The notes: generated by a model from the letters alone, not told the origin. A stretch of 64,000 bases of DNA from Rhodanobacter sp. DHG33 (GCF_014843005.1 NZ_JACYXM010000002.1:1-64000), one strand, 5' to 3'; positions 35,636-48,183 are shown, numbered from the stretch's first letter. A program made the numbers and translations.

Positions 35636-36664
35636 ATGCCTGGGGGCAGTTGCGTGAGCCACGCCAAGAAGAAGTCACCCGCAACGGTGCAGTCCGGCCT
35701 GACCATGGCGGACCTGGCGAAGCTGGCCGGGGTATCCAAGATCACCGTGTCGCGCGCGCTGGGCGAGAGCCCGCTGGTGACGACGGAAACCCGCGAGCGC
35801 ATCCAGGCGCTGGCGCGCAAGCACGGCTACAAGCTCAACGTCAGCGCGCGCAACCTGCGGCTGCGGCGCAGCCACACGGTGGCGGTGATCGTGGAGATGA
35901 AGCCTTCGTCCAGCCGCACCATGTGGGATCCCTACCCGTTGTCGCTGCTCGGCGGCATTTCGCAGGAGCTGACCTCGGCGGGCTACAGCGTGCTGCTGAC
36001 CACCCGCCACGACGCGGCCAACGCGGCGGTGCAGGCCGCCGATGGCCTGATCCTGCTGGGCCAGGGCGTGCACCAGGACGCGGTGAGGCTGTACGACCGC
36101 ATGGGCCTGCCGATGGTGGTGTGGGGCGCCGAGTCGGGGCAGGACAGCCATATCGTGGTGGGCAGCGACAACCGCCAGAGCGGGATCAGCGTGGCCGAAC
36201 GGTTCCTGTCGATAGGGCGGCGCCACCCGGTCTTCATCGGCAATTCCGACCACCCGGAAATGGCGCAGCGCCTGCACGGCTTCGTCGACGAACTGGCCGG
36301 CCACGGCATCAAGCCGCTGCTGCTGCAGCGGGTGGACTGGACGCTGGAGTCGGGCGTCGACGCGGTGCGTTCGCTGTTCAACCGCAAGGTGCGCTTCGAT
36401 TCGATCTTCGCCTGCAGCGACCTCTTGGCCATGGGCGCCATCCGCGCGCTGGTGGAGCTGGGCATGTCGGTGCCGAACGACGTCTCGGTCGTGGGTTACG
36501 ACGACACCCCGCATGGCGCCAGCTTCCTGCCGCCGCTGTCCACGGTGCGGCAGAACTGGCAGGAGGGCGGCGTGCTGCTGGCGCGCAAGGTGCTGGCGCT
36601 GATCGACGGCCAGCCGGTGGCTTCGCAGATGCTGCCGACCAACCTGGTCGTGCGCGCGACCTGA
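35636..36664 (+). CDS. LacI-family transcriptional regulator of the carbohydrate locus
   Basis: About 342 residues. The N-terminal helix-turn-helix (LTMADLAKLAGVSKITVSRA) and hinge (VSARNLRLRRSHTVAVI) lead into a periplasmic-binding-protein-like effector domain (DGLILLGQGVH, FACSDLLAMGAIRAL, VGYDDTPHG). It should repress the operon until a sugar binds. Start choice is uncertain: ATG at 35636, or GTG at 35654 with a better GGGGG leader; an upstream TTG frame is less likely. The 38-bp palindrome is about 110 bp upstream. Its 3' end abuts the convergent pilS stop with 1 nt between. Confidence 0.9.
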   Translation: MPGGSCVSHAKKKSPATVQSGLTMADLAKLAGVSKITVSRALGESPLVTTETRERIQALARKHGYKLNVSARNLRLRRSHTVAVIVEMKPSSSRTMWDPYPLSLLGGISQELTSAGYSVLLTTRHDAANAAVQAADGLILLGQGVHQDAVRLYDRMGLPMVVWGAESGQDSHIVVGSDNRQSGISVAERFLSIGRRHPVFIGNSDHPEMAQRLHGFVDELAGHGIKPLLLQRVDWTLESGVDAVRSLFNRKVRFDSIFACSDLLAMGAIRALVELGMSVPNDVSVVGYDDTPHGASFLPPLSTVRQNWQEGGVLLARKVLALIDGQPVASQMLPTNLVVRAT

Positions 36665-36665
36665 G

Positions 36666-38312
36666 TCAGTCCGCGACGGCCGCTTCGCCGGCGAGGCGGT
36701 TCATCTGCGCCGGCGTCAGCACCAGCCGGAAGCAGCTGCCGCCGCCGGCCACGCGCACGTATTCCAGCGAGGCCTGGTTCGCCTCGGCCATCTGCCGGGC
36801 CAGGTACAGGCCGAGGCCGGTGCCGTATTCGTGGGTGGTGTAGAACGGCTCGAAGATCTGCGCGGCGACCTTGGGTGCGATGCCGGGGCCGCGATCGGTC
36901 ACTTCCAGGATCGGCTCGCCGTGCTCGCCGGTGCGCACGATGACCATCACGCGCGCCGGCTCGCCGGGCATGCGGCCGTAGCGCAGCGCGTTCTGCACCA
37001 GGTTCCACGCCACCTGCTGCAGCTGCTGCGGGTCGGCCACGGCGGCCACCGCGACGGCGCCGCCCACGACCACGCGCAGGGTGTCGTTGCCGATGTCGTT
37101 GCCCTGTTTGTATTCGTCCACGAAGCCCTGCGCCCAGCGGCCCAGGTCCAGCGTTTCCGGCCGCGAGCGCTCGCGCCGCGACAACTGCAGGATGTTCTCG
37201 ATGATCTCGTTGAGCCGTATGCAGTGGTTGTTGATGATCTCCACCATGCGCTGGTCGGCCGCGTCCATGTTCTCGGACTCGGCGAGCAGCTGTGCGGAGT
37301 AGCGGATCGCCGCCAGCGGGTTGCGGATCTCGTGCGCGATCGAGGCGGAAAGGCGGCCCAGCGAGCTGAGCGTGAGCTCCTCGGCGCGGCGCGACACCAG
37401 CGAGGTGTCGTCGAGGAAGATCAGCACCAGCGAATCGTCGTTCGGCGCGAGACGGGAGAAGCGCGGCACCACTTCCGGCACACCGTCGGCGAGCTGGGTC
37501 GCGGTCTCGTCCAGCTTGCCCGCGGTCATCCAGTGGTACAGCCGGCGCGACAGCTCCGGCGCGAGCCGGCCCAGGTCGCGCTGCTCGGCGCTGGGGTTGC
37601 CCAGCAGCATCCAGGCCGATTCGTTGATCTGGTGGATGCGGTTGGCGTCGTCCACCAGCAGCACGCCGGTCTTCATGCGGCGGATGATCAGCTCGTTGAC
37701 CTGGGAGAGATTGGCCAGGTCGGTGCTGCGCTGCTCGGCTAATGCCTCGCTGGCGCGCAGTTGCCGGCCCAGCACGTGGCACAACCCGGTGATCGCGAAA
37801 TAGGCCAGGCCGAACAGCGCCGATTCCATCAGGTTGCGGTCACCGCCGGAGGCGCCGGGCTGCGCGAGCATGGTGTGGCCGAGCAGGCCCAGCGTGGCCA
37901 GCGCCGCGAAGAAGCTGGACAGCCGCAACGGCAGGATCAATGCGCCCACGCCGAGATTCAGCGCCAGCATCACCGCGATGCCGATGCGGGCGTAATCGAT
38001 CACGCTGATCGCCAGCAGGGCGGCGGCGATGTCCACCACCAGCCAGATCGACACCGCCACCCGCGCATAGGGCACGCAGCGCCGGGTCAGCGCCAGCGCT
38101 CCTGCGGCGACCAGCAGGTAGGGCAGGGTGACGAGCAGGGCGAGCTTGGGTGAATCTGTCGGCACGCCGCCGATCCGCGTCGGTGCGAAGGCAAGGCCGA
38201 TGTAAACCAGCGCCTGGATCAGCCGGAAAGCGTTGAAGAACAGCATCTCGTGGCGGATTGCCGCCGGGATGGAGCGCTGGGCATTGAGCTGCGGCAAGGC
38301 GGTGCTGGACAC
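36666..38312 (-). CDS. pilS: Type IV pilus sensor histidine kinase PilS
   Basis: About 548 residues: six hydrophobic segments at the N-terminus, a PAS-like domain (ANLSQVNELIIRRMKTGVLL, DANRIHQINESAWMLLG), the HisKA box SIAHEIRNPLAAIRYSAQLL (phospho-His) and an ATPase domain (NLVQNALRYG, DRGPGIAP, GTGLGLYLARQM). The layout of membrane helices, PAS and kinase matches PilS, and it sits next to sucC as in Xylella and Xanthomonas as I remember them. Its regulator pilR is normally the next gene but here is 17 kb away. The GTG at 38312 is an approximate start; upstream frame has no family similarity. Confidence 0.87.
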   Translation of the reverse strand: MSSTALPQLNAQRSIPAAIRHEMLFFNAFRLIQALVYIGLAFAPTRIGGVPTDSPKLALLVTLPYLLVAAGALALTRRCVPYARVAVSIWLVVDIAAALLAISVIDYARIGIAVMLALNLGVGALILPLRLSSFFAALATLGLLGHTMLAQPGASGGDRNLMESALFGLAYFAITGLCHVLGRQLRASEALAEQRSTDLANLSQVNELIIRRMKTGVLLVDDANRIHQINESAWMLLGNPSAEQRDLGRLAPELSRRLYHWMTAGKLDETATQLADGVPEVVPRFSRLAPNDDSLVLIFLDDTSLVSRRAEELTLSSLGRLSASIAHEIRNPLAAIRYSAQLLAESENMDAADQRMVEIINNHCIRLNEIIENILQLSRRERSRPETLDLGRWAQGFVDEYKQGNDIGNDTLRVVVGGAVAVAAVADPQQLQQVAWNLVQNALRYGRMPGEPARVMVIVRTGEHGEPILEVTDRGPGIAPKVAAQIFEPFYTTHEYGTGLGLYLARQMAEANQASLEYVRVAGGGSCFRLVLTPAQMNRLAGEAAVAD

Positions 38313-38589
38313 GGTGTACGGCACTCCGGGCGGTCGTGGCGAAGTATAGGCAAACTCCGGGCGGGCCGGTTTCCGGGGCCGGTTTGCAGGCCCGGCAGAC
38401 ACGCGCCCCTTTCCATCGGTGGCCGCTTCCGCGAAAATGGGCGGCCGTTTCACGCGGTTCCCGCCTCGTCGGGGCATCACCGCGTGCATCGCAAGCCGGC
38501 AGCGTCCGCGCCGTCCGACTCTCCCGCAAGCCCGCGCCGCGTCCCTAACCGCGCGAGGCCGTGTTTCCCCGTTCGCTCGAGGCTTTCGA

Positions 38590-39750
38590 ATGAATTTCCA
38601 CGAATACCAGGCCAAAGAACTGTTCGCGCAGTACGGCATCAACGTACCGCCGGGCAAGGTCGCCAACTCCCCCGATGCCGCCGTAGACGCCGCCAAGGCG
38701 CTGGGCGGTACCCAATGGATGGTCAAGGCACAGATCCACGCAGGTGGCCGCGGCAAGGCCGGCGGCGTGAAGTTCTGCCGCAGCCTTGACGATGTGCGCG
38801 CCGCCGCCAAGGGCATGCTGGGCACCAAGATGGAGACCTACCAGTCCGCCGGCCGTGCGCTGCCGGTGAACCTGGTGCTGGTCACCGACGCCACCGACAT
38901 CGCCAAGGAGCTGTACCTGTCGATCCTGGTGGACCGCGACTCCAAGTCCGTCTCCTTCATCGCCTCCAAGCACGGCGGCGTGGACATCGAGCAGGTGGCC
39001 AAGGACACCCCCGAGGACATCCACACCGTCGTGGTGGACTTCGTGGAAGGCCTGCAGCCCTACCAGTGCCGCCAGCTCGGCTTCGCGATGGACCTCAACG
39101 CCAAGCAGGTCGGCCAGCTGACCAAGATCATGCTGGGCCTGTACAAGCTGTTCAACGAGAAGGATCTCTCGCTGGTCGAGCTGAACCCGCTCGCCATCCT
39201 CGCCGACGGCAACCTCGCCGCGCTGGACGGCAAGGTGAACTCCGACGACAACGCCGAGTTCCGCCACGCCGACCTCGCCGCGATGCGCGACCTCTCGCAG
39301 GAAGACGCCGCCGAGGCCGCCGCGGTGCAGAACAACCTCAACTACGTGACGATGGACGGCACCATCGGCTGCATGGTCAACGGCGCGGGTCTGGCCATGG
39401 CCACCATGGACGTGATCAAGCTGGCGGGCGGCGAGCCGGCCAACTTCCTCGACGTGGGCGGCGGCGCCACCAAGGAGCGCGTCACCGAGGCGTTCAAGCT
39501 GATCACCTCGTCCGACAAGGTCAAGGCCATCCTGGTCAACATCTTCGGCGGCATCGTCCGCTGCGACATGATCGCCGAGGGCATCATCGCCGCGGTGAAG
39601 GAAGTGGGCCTGAAGATTCCGGTGGTGGTGCGCTTGCAGGGCACCAACGTGGAACAGGGCCGTGCGCTGCTGGCCAACTCCGGCCTGGCGATCACGCCGG
39701 CCGACGATCTCAACGACGCGGCGCAGAAAGCCGTGGCCGCCGCGAAGTGA
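38590..39750 (+). CDS. sucC: Succinyl-CoA synthetase beta subunit
   Basis: A 386-residue ATP-grasp subunit of the TCA-cycle enzyme converting succinyl-CoA to succinate with nucleotide triphosphate formation. It starts [17 protein letters not shown], with the nucleotide loop [12 protein letters not shown] and the C-terminal [12 protein letters not shown] and [15 protein letters not shown] lies 7 nt before the ATG. Co-transcribed with sucD 13 nt downstream. Confidence 0.98.
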   Translation: MNFHEYQAKELFAQYGINVPPGKVANSPDAAVDAAKALGGTQWMVKAQIHAGGRGKAGGVKFCRSLDDVRAAAKGMLGTKMETYQSAGRALPVNLVLVTDATDIAKELYLSILVDRDSKSVSFIASKHGGVDIEQVAKDTPEDIHTVVVDFVEGLQPYQCRQLGFAMDLNAKQVGQLTKIMLGLYKLFNEKDLSLVELNPLAILADGNLAALDGKVNSDDNAEFRHADLAAMRDLSQEDAAEAAAVQNNLNYVTMDGTIGCMVNGAGLAMATMDVIKLAGGEPANFLDVGGGATKERVTEAFKLITSSDKVKAILVNIFGGIVRCDMIAEGIIAAVKEVGLKIPVVVRLQGTNVEQGRALLANSGLAITPADDLNDAAQKAVAAAK

Positions 39751-39763
39751 GGAGCACACAGTC

Positions 39764-40639
39764 ATGAGCGTATTGATCAACAAGAACACCAAGGTGCTGG
39801 TGCAGGGCTTCACCGGCCAGCAGGGCACCTTCCACGCGCAGCAGGCGATCGACTACGGCACCAAGGTCGTGGGCGGCGTCACCCCCGGCAAGGGCGGCAG
39901 CGAGCACATCGGTCTGCCCGTCTTCAACTCGGTGTCCGAGGCCGTCGACGAAACCGGCGCCGACGCGTCGGTGATTTTCGTGCCGCCGCCGTTCGCGGCC
40001 GACTCCATCCTCGAAGCCGTCGACGCGGGCATCCGCGTGATCGTGGCGATCACCGAAGGCATCCCGGTGCTGGACATGCTGCGCGTGAAGAACGTGCTGG
40101 CGCAGCATCCGGAAACCGTGCTGATCGGGCCGAACTGCCCCGGCGTGATCACCCCGGGCGAATGCAAGATCGGCATCATGCCGGGCCACATCCACCAGCC
40201 GGGCAAGGTCGGCATCGTGTCGCGTTCGGGCACGCTGACCTATGAAGCCGTGTTCCAGACCACCAACGAAGGCCTGGGCCAGTCCACCTGCATCGGCATC
40301 GGCGGCGACCCGATCAACGGTCTGAGCTTCATCGACTGCCTGAAGCTGTTCCAGGACGATCCGCAGACCGAAGGCATCATCATGGTCGGCGAGATCGGCG
40401 GTTCGGCCGAGGAAGACGCCGCCGAGTTCATCGGCGAGTACGTCAAGAAGCCGGTGGTGTCCTTCATCGCCGGTGCCTCGGCCCCGGCCGGCAAGCGCAT
40501 GGGCCATGCCGGCGCGATCATCTCCGGCGGCAAGGGCACGGCGGCGGCGAAGTTCGCCGCGCTGGAAAAGGCCGGCGTCACCACGGTGAAGTCGCCTGCC
40601 GACCTCGGCAAGACGCTCGCCAAGCTGATGAAGAAGTAA
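39764..40639 (+). CDS. sucD: Succinyl-CoA synthetase alpha subunit
   Basis: A 291-residue subunit that binds CoA ([17 protein letters not shown]) and carries the phosphohistidine in [17 protein letters not shown]. The second conserved stretch [10 protein letters not shown] is present. A GAGGAG site precedes the ATG. A terminator follows. Confidence 0.98.
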   Translation: MSVLINKNTKVLVQGFTGQQGTFHAQQAIDYGTKVVGGVTPGKGGSEHIGLPVFNSVSEAVDETGADASVIFVPPPFAADSILEAVDAGIRVIVAITEGIPVLDMLRVKNVLAQHPETVLIGPNCPGVITPGECKIGIMPGHIHQPGKVGIVSRSGTLTYEAVFQTTNEGLGQSTCIGIGGDPINGLSFIDCLKLFQDDPQTEGIIMVGEIGGSAEEDAAEFIGEYVKKPVVSFIAGASAPAGKRMGHAGAIISGGKGTAAAKFAALEKAGVTTVKSPADLGKTLAKLMKK

Positions 40640-40664
40640 GTCAGCACTGACTGCTCTAAAATGC

Positions 40665-40699
40665 GAAGGCCGCGATTCGTCGCGGCCTTCGTCGTTTTT
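40665..40699 (+). terminator. Rho-independent terminator after sucCD
   Basis: An 11-bp perfect stem GAAGGCCGCGA / TCGCGGCCTTC with a TTCG tetraloop, followed after 4 nt by TTTTT. It ends the sucCD transcript and separates it from nadE. Confidence 0.93.
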
Positions 40700-40713
40700 G
40701 GAGCGGAAAATCC

Positions 40714-42336
40714 ATGGCAAAGCTGCGTCTTGCGTTGGCCCAGCACGACTTCCCGGTGGGCGCGGTGGCACGCAATGCGGCCAAGGTGCGCGAACTGATG
40801 GGCGAGGCGCGTAACGGTGGCGCCGACCTGCTGGTCTGCCCGGAATTGACCTTGAGCGGCTATCCCCCGGAAGACCTGTTGCTGCGTCCCAGCTTCCTTG
40901 CTGCTTGCCAGCAGGAGCTGGACGCACTGGCTGAGGCAACGGATGGCCTGGCCGCGCTGGTGGGTTTTCCGCACAGCGAGGGCGAGGTGTACAACGCCGC
41001 CGCGCTGCTGCATGACGGACGCATCGCGCAGATCGCGCACAAGCAGGCGCTGCCCAACTACGGCGTATTCGACGACAAGCGCTATTTCCGCCCCGGCCAC
41101 GCCAGCGCGGTGACCACGCTGGCCGGCGTGCGCATCGGCCTGCTGATCTGCGAAGACGTGTGGCGGCCCGAGCCCGCCGCGGCGGTGGCGCGGGCAGGCG
41201 CCGAGCTGATCGTGGTGATCAACGCCTCGCCCTGGGACGACGCCAAGCAGGCCGAGCGCGAGGCGGTGCTGGTCGAGCGCGCGAAGGAAACCGGCTGCGC
41301 CGTCGCCTACCTCAACCTGGTCGGCGGCCAGGACGAAGTGGTGTACGACGGCGGCTCGCTGCTGGTGAACGGCGACGGCTCCGTCGCAGCGCGCGCCCCG
41401 GCCTTCGTCGACACGTTGCTGCGGGCCGAATTCGATGCGCAGACGCGCACGCTGCAGGCTGCGGACTGGCCGGTTGCCGCCGATGCCTCGCCCGAGGCCA
41501 CGCTGTACGCCGCGCTGGTGCGCGGCATCCGCGACTACATCGACAAGAACGGTTTCCCCGGCGTGCTGCTGGGCCTGTCCGGCGGCATCGACTCGGCGCT
41601 GACGCTGGCGCTGGCGGTGGATGCGCTGGGCGCGGACCGCGTCACCGCGGTGATGATGCCCACGCGCTACACCTCGCAACTGTCGCTGGACGGTGCACGC
41701 GCGCAGGCCGAGCGGCTGGGTGTGGACTACTACGTCATCGACATCGAACCGATGACCGACGCCTTTCTCGCGGCGCTCGTGCCGGCCTTTGCCGGCAAGG
41801 GCGCCGACACCACCGAGGAAAACCTACAGTCGCGCACGCGCGGCGTGACCCTGATGGCGCTGTCCAACAAGCACGGCAAGCTGCTGCTGGCCACCGGCAA
41901 CAAGAGCGAGATGGCAGTGGGCTACTGCACGCTCTACGGCGACATGTGCGGTGCGTACGCGCCGCTGAAGGATGTCTACAAGACGGCGGTGTACCGCCTT
42001 TCGCGCTGGCGCAACGCGCAGGCCGGCGGCGAGGAGGCGATTCCCGCGGCGGTGATCGACCGCCCGCCTTCGGCCGAGCTGCGCGACAACCAGACCGACC
42101 AGGATTCGCTGCCGCCCTACGAGGTGCTGGACGCGATCCTGGAGCGCTTCGTCGAGGGCGAGCAGTCGCAGGCCGAGATCATCGCCGCCGGTTTCGCGGC
42201 CGATACGGTGCACCGCGTGGTGCGGCTGGTGCTGGTGAACGAGTTCAAGCGCCGCCAGTCCGCGCCGGGGCCGCGCGTCACCACGCGGGCATTCGGCCGC
42301 GAGCGGCGCTATCCGATCACTTCGGGCTGGCGGTGA
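40714..42336 (+). CDS. nadE: Glutamine-dependent NAD+ synthetase
   Basis: A 540-residue two-domain enzyme. The N-terminal nitrilase-type glutaminase has Glu in CPELTLSGYPPED, Lys in HKQALPNYGVFDDKRYF and Cys in IGLLICEDVW. It feeds ammonia to the C-terminal synthetase, with P-loop LGLSGGIDSALTLALAV and NKSEMAVGYCTLYGDMCGAY. It amidates nicotinic acid adenine dinucleotide to NAD. It links with kmo elsewhere in the window in an NAD theme, though the genes are not adjacent. Confidence 0.97.
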   Translation: MAKLRLALAQHDFPVGAVARNAAKVRELMGEARNGGADLLVCPELTLSGYPPEDLLLRPSFLAACQQELDALAEATDGLAALVGFPHSEGEVYNAAALLHDGRIAQIAHKQALPNYGVFDDKRYFRPGHASAVTTLAGVRIGLLICEDVWRPEPAAAVARAGAELIVVINASPWDDAKQAEREAVLVERAKETGCAVAYLNLVGGQDEVVYDGGSLLVNGDGSVAARAPAFVDTLLRAEFDAQTRTLQAADWPVAADASPEATLYAALVRGIRDYIDKNGFPGVLLGLSGGIDSALTLALAVDALGADRVTAVMMPTRYTSQLSLDGARAQAERLGVDYYVIDIEPMTDAFLAALVPAFAGKGADTTEENLQSRTRGVTLMALSNKHGKLLLATGNKSEMAVGYCTLYGDMCGAYAPLKDVYKTAVYRLSRWRNAQAGGEEAIPAAVIDRPPSAELRDNQTDQDSLPPYEVLDAILERFVEGEQSQAEIIAAGFAADTVHRVVRLVLVNEFKRRQSAPGPRVTTRAFGRERRYPITSGWR

Positions 42337-42349
42337 AGGCCGCGTGTGG

Positions 42350-42655
42350 TCATTGCCGGTAGTGATAGATGCTGCCGATGATCAACAGGATGATCGACAG
42401 CAGCGACACGAGCATGACCGACCGCGGGGTGATCCAGCGGCCCTGCCTGGCGGACCGGTAGATCTCCTGCGGCGTTCGGCCAAAGCCCGGACCCGGGTAG
42501 TAGAACGCTACCCACGCACCCAGCAGCAGGCCGCAACTGCTGAAGAGGGATGCGGGCGGCTTGTCGGTCCAGAGGGCGGCCATGGCGGCGAGCAGCAGGA
42601 TGCCGGCCCATATCCTGTGACCGTTGCGACTCTCGGGTCTGCTTTCCTGGCTCAT
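42350..42655 (-). CDS. Small two-helix membrane protein, unknown function
   Basis: A 101-residue protein with two or three hydrophobic segments (WAGILLLAAMAALW, LFSSCGLLLGAWVAFYY, VMLVSLLSIILLIIGSIYHY) and a basic loop between. No family recognised. GGA lies 6 nt before the ATG. It is convergent with nadE. Could be a species-level membrane protein. Confidence 0.55.
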   Translation of the reverse strand: MSQESRPESRNGHRIWAGILLLAAMAALWTDKPPASLFSSCGLLLGAWVAFYYPGPGFGRTPQEIYRSARQGRWITPRSVMLVSLLSIILLIIGSIYHYRQ

Positions 42656-42701
42656 GTCGATTCCGGTATGGGGGCTCTCATCGAGATGGCGAAGTTTGCA
42701 T

Positions 42702-42728
42702 AAAAAAACCGGCGATCGCTCGCCGGTT
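42702..42728 (-). terminator. Rho-independent terminator after bamD
   Basis: On the minus strand, AACCGGCGA / TCGCCGGTT (9 bp, 4-nt loop) is followed by a run of T's (A's at 42702-42708 on the plus strand). It lies 24 nt past the bamD stop. Confidence 0.92.
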
Positions 42729-42751
42729 TCTGTTGTGCTGACCTGTCGGCA

Positions 42752-43618
42752 TCAGTGGTGCCGCATGAACGGCACCATCTTGCGCCACGTCGCTACCTCG
42801 TGCGGCCACTTCGGGTCCTTCAGGTAGGGATGGTTAGGGTAGTTCAGCGCCAACACCTTGCGGGTCTGCTCGGCCAGCTGGTCCTGGTTGAGCGCGAGGT
42901 AGCAGCGCGTGAGGATGGCCAGCGCGTCGCCGGTCTGCGGCGATTCCTGGTAGTGCTCGATCACGTATTGCGCACGATCGGCCGAACCCACGTAGACGCG
43001 GTTGAACAGGTAGAACTCGGCCACGTTGATCTCGTACTGCGCCAGCACGTTGCGCAGGTAGATCATGCGCTGGCGCGCATCGGCCGCGTAGGCGCTGTCA
43101 GGGAAGCGGCGCGAGAGCTCGGCGAAGTCGTCGAAGGACTGCAGGTTGTAGCCCTGGTCGCGGCGCGACTGGGCTTCCTTGTCACGCGAGACCTTGTCCA
43201 TGAAGCCGGTGGTGCGGTCGAAATTGATCAATCCGCGCAGGTAGTAGGCATAATCGATGTGCTTGTTCGACGAATTGGCCTTGATGAAGCGGTTGACCGT
43301 CGAATACGCGTCGTCCCACTGGGCGTCCTTGTACTGCGAGTAGGTCAGTTCGAGCTGGGCCTGCTCGTTGTACGGGCCGGACGGGAAGCGGGCGATCAGG
43401 CGCTGGTACGCCTTGATGGCAGCGGAGTAGTCGCTGTTCTCCATCGAGGTGTGCGCATTCCTGTACAAGGCGTCCACCGGCATGGTGTCGATGTTGTCGC
43501 GCTTGTGGTGGAAGATTGAGCAGGCGCTCATCGTCAGCGCCAGGCCAAGCACGGCGAGCGTCCTGAGGCAGAACCGGGTGGTCGTCGATAGCTTGGGCGA
43601 GTCGATAATTGAACGCAT
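42752..43618 (-). CDS. bamD: Outer membrane protein assembly lipoprotein BamD
   Basis: A 288-residue lipoprotein of the BAM complex that folds beta-barrel proteins into the outer membrane. It has a signal with lipobox LTMSAC and five TPR repeats (ALYRNAHTSMENSDYSAAIK, FPSGPYNEQAQLELTYSQYK, RRFPDSAYAADARQRMIYLR). The length and N-x-R-x-FP pattern fit BamD. It is divergent from rluD, the arrangement seen widely in gammaproteobacteria. Confidence 0.95.
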   Translation of the reverse strand: MRSIIDSPKLSTTTRFCLRTLAVLGLALTMSACSIFHHKRDNIDTMPVDALYRNAHTSMENSDYSAAIKAYQRLIARFPSGPYNEQAQLELTYSQYKDAQWDDAYSTVNRFIKANSSNKHIDYAYYLRGLINFDRTTGFMDKVSRDKEAQSRRDQGYNLQSFDDFAELSRRFPDSAYAADARQRMIYLRNVLAQYEINVAEFYLFNRVYVGSADRAQYVIEHYQESPQTGDALAILTRCYLALNQDQLAEQTRKVLALNYPNHPYLKDPKWPHEVATWRKMVPFMRHH

Positions 43619-43712
43619 GGATAAAGAATCAGATGTTTGATCGAAAGGGCATGATAGCCGAAACCGGCGCCACTCCGCGGTCCGCCGTCACCCGTCGGAC
43701 GGGGGACTGCGC

Positions 43713-44687
43713 ATGACCGCGATACGCCACGAAGCCCAGGTGCCGCTGAGCGCTGCCGGACGCAGGTTCGACCAGGCTTTGGCCGAGTTGTTCCCCGACT
43801 ATTCGCGCTCCCGCCTCACGGGCTGGATTAAGTCCGGCGCGGTCACGCTGGACGGGGGCATCGCGCCGCCCCGCCAGCTGCTCCGCGGCGGCGAACTGGT
43901 GCGACTGGAGGCCGAGCTGGAAACCGAGGTGGAAAGCGCGCCGGAGGCCATCGCGCTGACCATCGTGCACGAGGACGAACACCTGCTGGTGCTGGACAAG
44001 CCGGCCGGCCTGGTGGTGCATCCCGGCGCCGGCAACGCCTCGGGCACCCTGCTCAACGCCCTGCTGCACCACGACCCCAAGCTGGCCGAACTGCCGCGCG
44101 CCGGCATCGTCCACCGGCTGGACAAGGACACCAGCGGCCTGATGGTGGTGGCCAAGACCCTGCCTACGATGACGGCGCTGGTGGAAAAGCTGTCCAATCA
44201 CGACGTGCAGCGCCAGTACGAGGCCGTGGTGCTGGGAAGCATGGTGTCCGGCGGTACGGTGGATGCCCCCATCGGTCGCAGCATGGGCGACCGCTTGCGG
44301 CAGGCCGTGCGCGACGACGAAACCGGCAAGCACGCCGTCACCCACTACCGCCTGCGCGAACGCTTCCGCGCGCACAGCCTGCTCCAGTGCAACCTGGAAA
44401 CCGGCCGCACCCACCAGATCCGCGTGCACCTCACCCACATCGGCCATCCGCTGGTGGGGGACCCGCTCTACGGCGGCGGCCTCAAACTGCCCAGGCGCGC
44501 CGCGCCGGAGCTGGTCGCTGCACTGCGCGGTTTCCGCCGGCAGGCGCTGCATGCCGAGAAGCTCGCGTTCGAGCATCCGGCCACCGGTGAGGCGTTGTCC
44601 TTCGGTGTGCCGCGCCCCGACGACATGACCGCCCTGATCGCCGCCTTGCGCGACGACCTCGCCACCCACGGCCACGACGATGACTGA
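43713..44687 (+). CDS. rluD: 23S rRNA pseudouridine synthase RluD
   Basis: A 324-residue enzyme that makes pseudouridines 1911/1915/1917 of 23S rRNA. An S4-type RNA-binding domain ([18 protein letters not shown]) precedes the catalytic domain with the nucleophile Asp in [18 protein letters not shown]. Later motifs are [20 protein letters not shown] and [18 protein letters not shown] precedes the ATG. It overlaps pgeF by 8 nt. Confidence 0.95.
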   Translation: MTAIRHEAQVPLSAAGRRFDQALAELFPDYSRSRLTGWIKSGAVTLDGGIAPPRQLLRGGELVRLEAELETEVESAPEAIALTIVHEDEHLLVLDKPAGLVVHPGAGNASGTLLNALLHHDPKLAELPRAGIVHRLDKDTSGLMVVAKTLPTMTALVEKLSNHDVQRQYEAVVLGSMVSGGTVDAPIGRSMGDRLRQAVRDDETGKHAVTHYRLRERFRAHSLLQCNLETGRTHQIRVHLTHIGHPLVGDPLYGGGLKLPRRAAPELVAALRGFRRQALHAEKLAFEHPATGEALSFGVPRPDDMTALIAALRDDLATHGHDDD

Positions 44688-45429
44688 CGCTTGGGTGTTC
44701 CCCGATTGGCCGGCTTCCGCGCGCGTGCATGCGGCGGTGAGTACGCGCGAGGGACCCGGCGTATCGGCGCCGCCGTTCGGCCGCTTCAACCTCGGCATGC
44801 GCAGCGGCGAATCCGCCGAGGTGGTGGGCAGCAACCGCGACGTGCTGCAGCAGGCGCTGGCGTTGCCCCATGCGCCGCGCTGGCTGCACCAGGTGCACGG
44901 CAGCGCCGTGGCCGAACTCGGCCCGCTGCCCGGCGGACACGAGCCGCAGGCCGACGCCGCCGTCTCGCGCATTCCGGGCACCGTGCTGGCCATCCTCACC
45001 GCCGACTGCCTGCCGGTGCTGTTCTGCGCCGACGACGGCAGTGCCATCGGCGCCGCGCATGCGGGGTGGCGCGGCCTCGCCGCGGGCGTGCTCGAAGCCA
45101 CCATCGAACAGCTGCAGGTACCGCCCGCGCGGCTGATGGCATGGCTGGGGCCGTGCATCGCCGGACCGTCCTACGAGGTGGGCGAGGAAGTGCGCACCGC
45201 GTTCGTGGACCGCTCATCCGCGGCGGCGGCCTGCTTCGCGCCGACGCGCCCCGGTCATTGGCACTGCGACCTCGCCGGATTGGCGCGGCAGCGTCTGGCT
45301 GCGGCCGGCATCGCGCGCGTGCATGGCGGCGGCTTCGACACGTTCACGGATGCGCGGTTCTATTCGTATCGCCGCGAAGGTGCGCGCAGCGGACGCTTCG
45401 CCAGCCTGATCTGGCTGGCGGGCGGTTGA
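44680..45429 (+). CDS. pgeF: PgeF/YfiH-family protein (purine nucleoside phosphorylase / peptidoglycan editing factor)
   Basis: A 249-residue member of the DUF152/LACC1 family. Members act on purine nucleosides, and in E. coli the protein keeps L-Ala (not L-Ser) in peptidoglycan stems. Zinc and active-site motifs are [35 protein letters not shown] and [13 protein letters not shown]. It is read from inside the rluD end (8-nt overlap) and precedes clpB, the usual gene order. Confidence 0.93.
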   Translation: MTDAWVFPDWPASARVHAAVSTREGPGVSAPPFGRFNLGMRSGESAEVVGSNRDVLQQALALPHAPRWLHQVHGSAVAELGPLPGGHEPQADAAVSRIPGTVLAILTADCLPVLFCADDGSAIGAAHAGWRGLAAGVLEATIEQLQVPPARLMAWLGPCIAGPSYEVGEEVRTAFVDRSSAAAACFAPTRPGHWHCDLAGLARQRLAAAGIARVHGGGFDTFTDARFYSYRREGARSGRFASLIWLAGG

Positions 45430-45503
45430 CTGCCCGTCGGCGGACGCGGGAGCGGATCCCGTCCGCCAGCTGAAACCTTGACACCTTCTCCGCATCGTGC
45501 CTG

Positions 45504-45531
45504 CTTGAATCGCCCACGGTCACCCGCATCT
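45504..45531 (+). promoter_or_regulatory. Sigma-32-type heat-shock promoter for clpB
   Basis: CTTGAAT (45504-45510) and CCGCATCT (45524-45531) are 13 bp apart. They differ by one base each from the sigma-32 consensus CTTGAAA-N13-CCCCATNT. It lies about 50 bp before the clpB start, consistent with heat-shock control. Confidence 0.75.
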
Positions 45532-45580
45532 CAGCGGGCAGTGGCGGCCAGTCCGCCAAACCTTTCGTGGGGATCGATCG

Positions 45581-48163
<2,583 letters not shown>

Positions 48164-48183
48164 CGCAACCGGACGTTGTGGGG

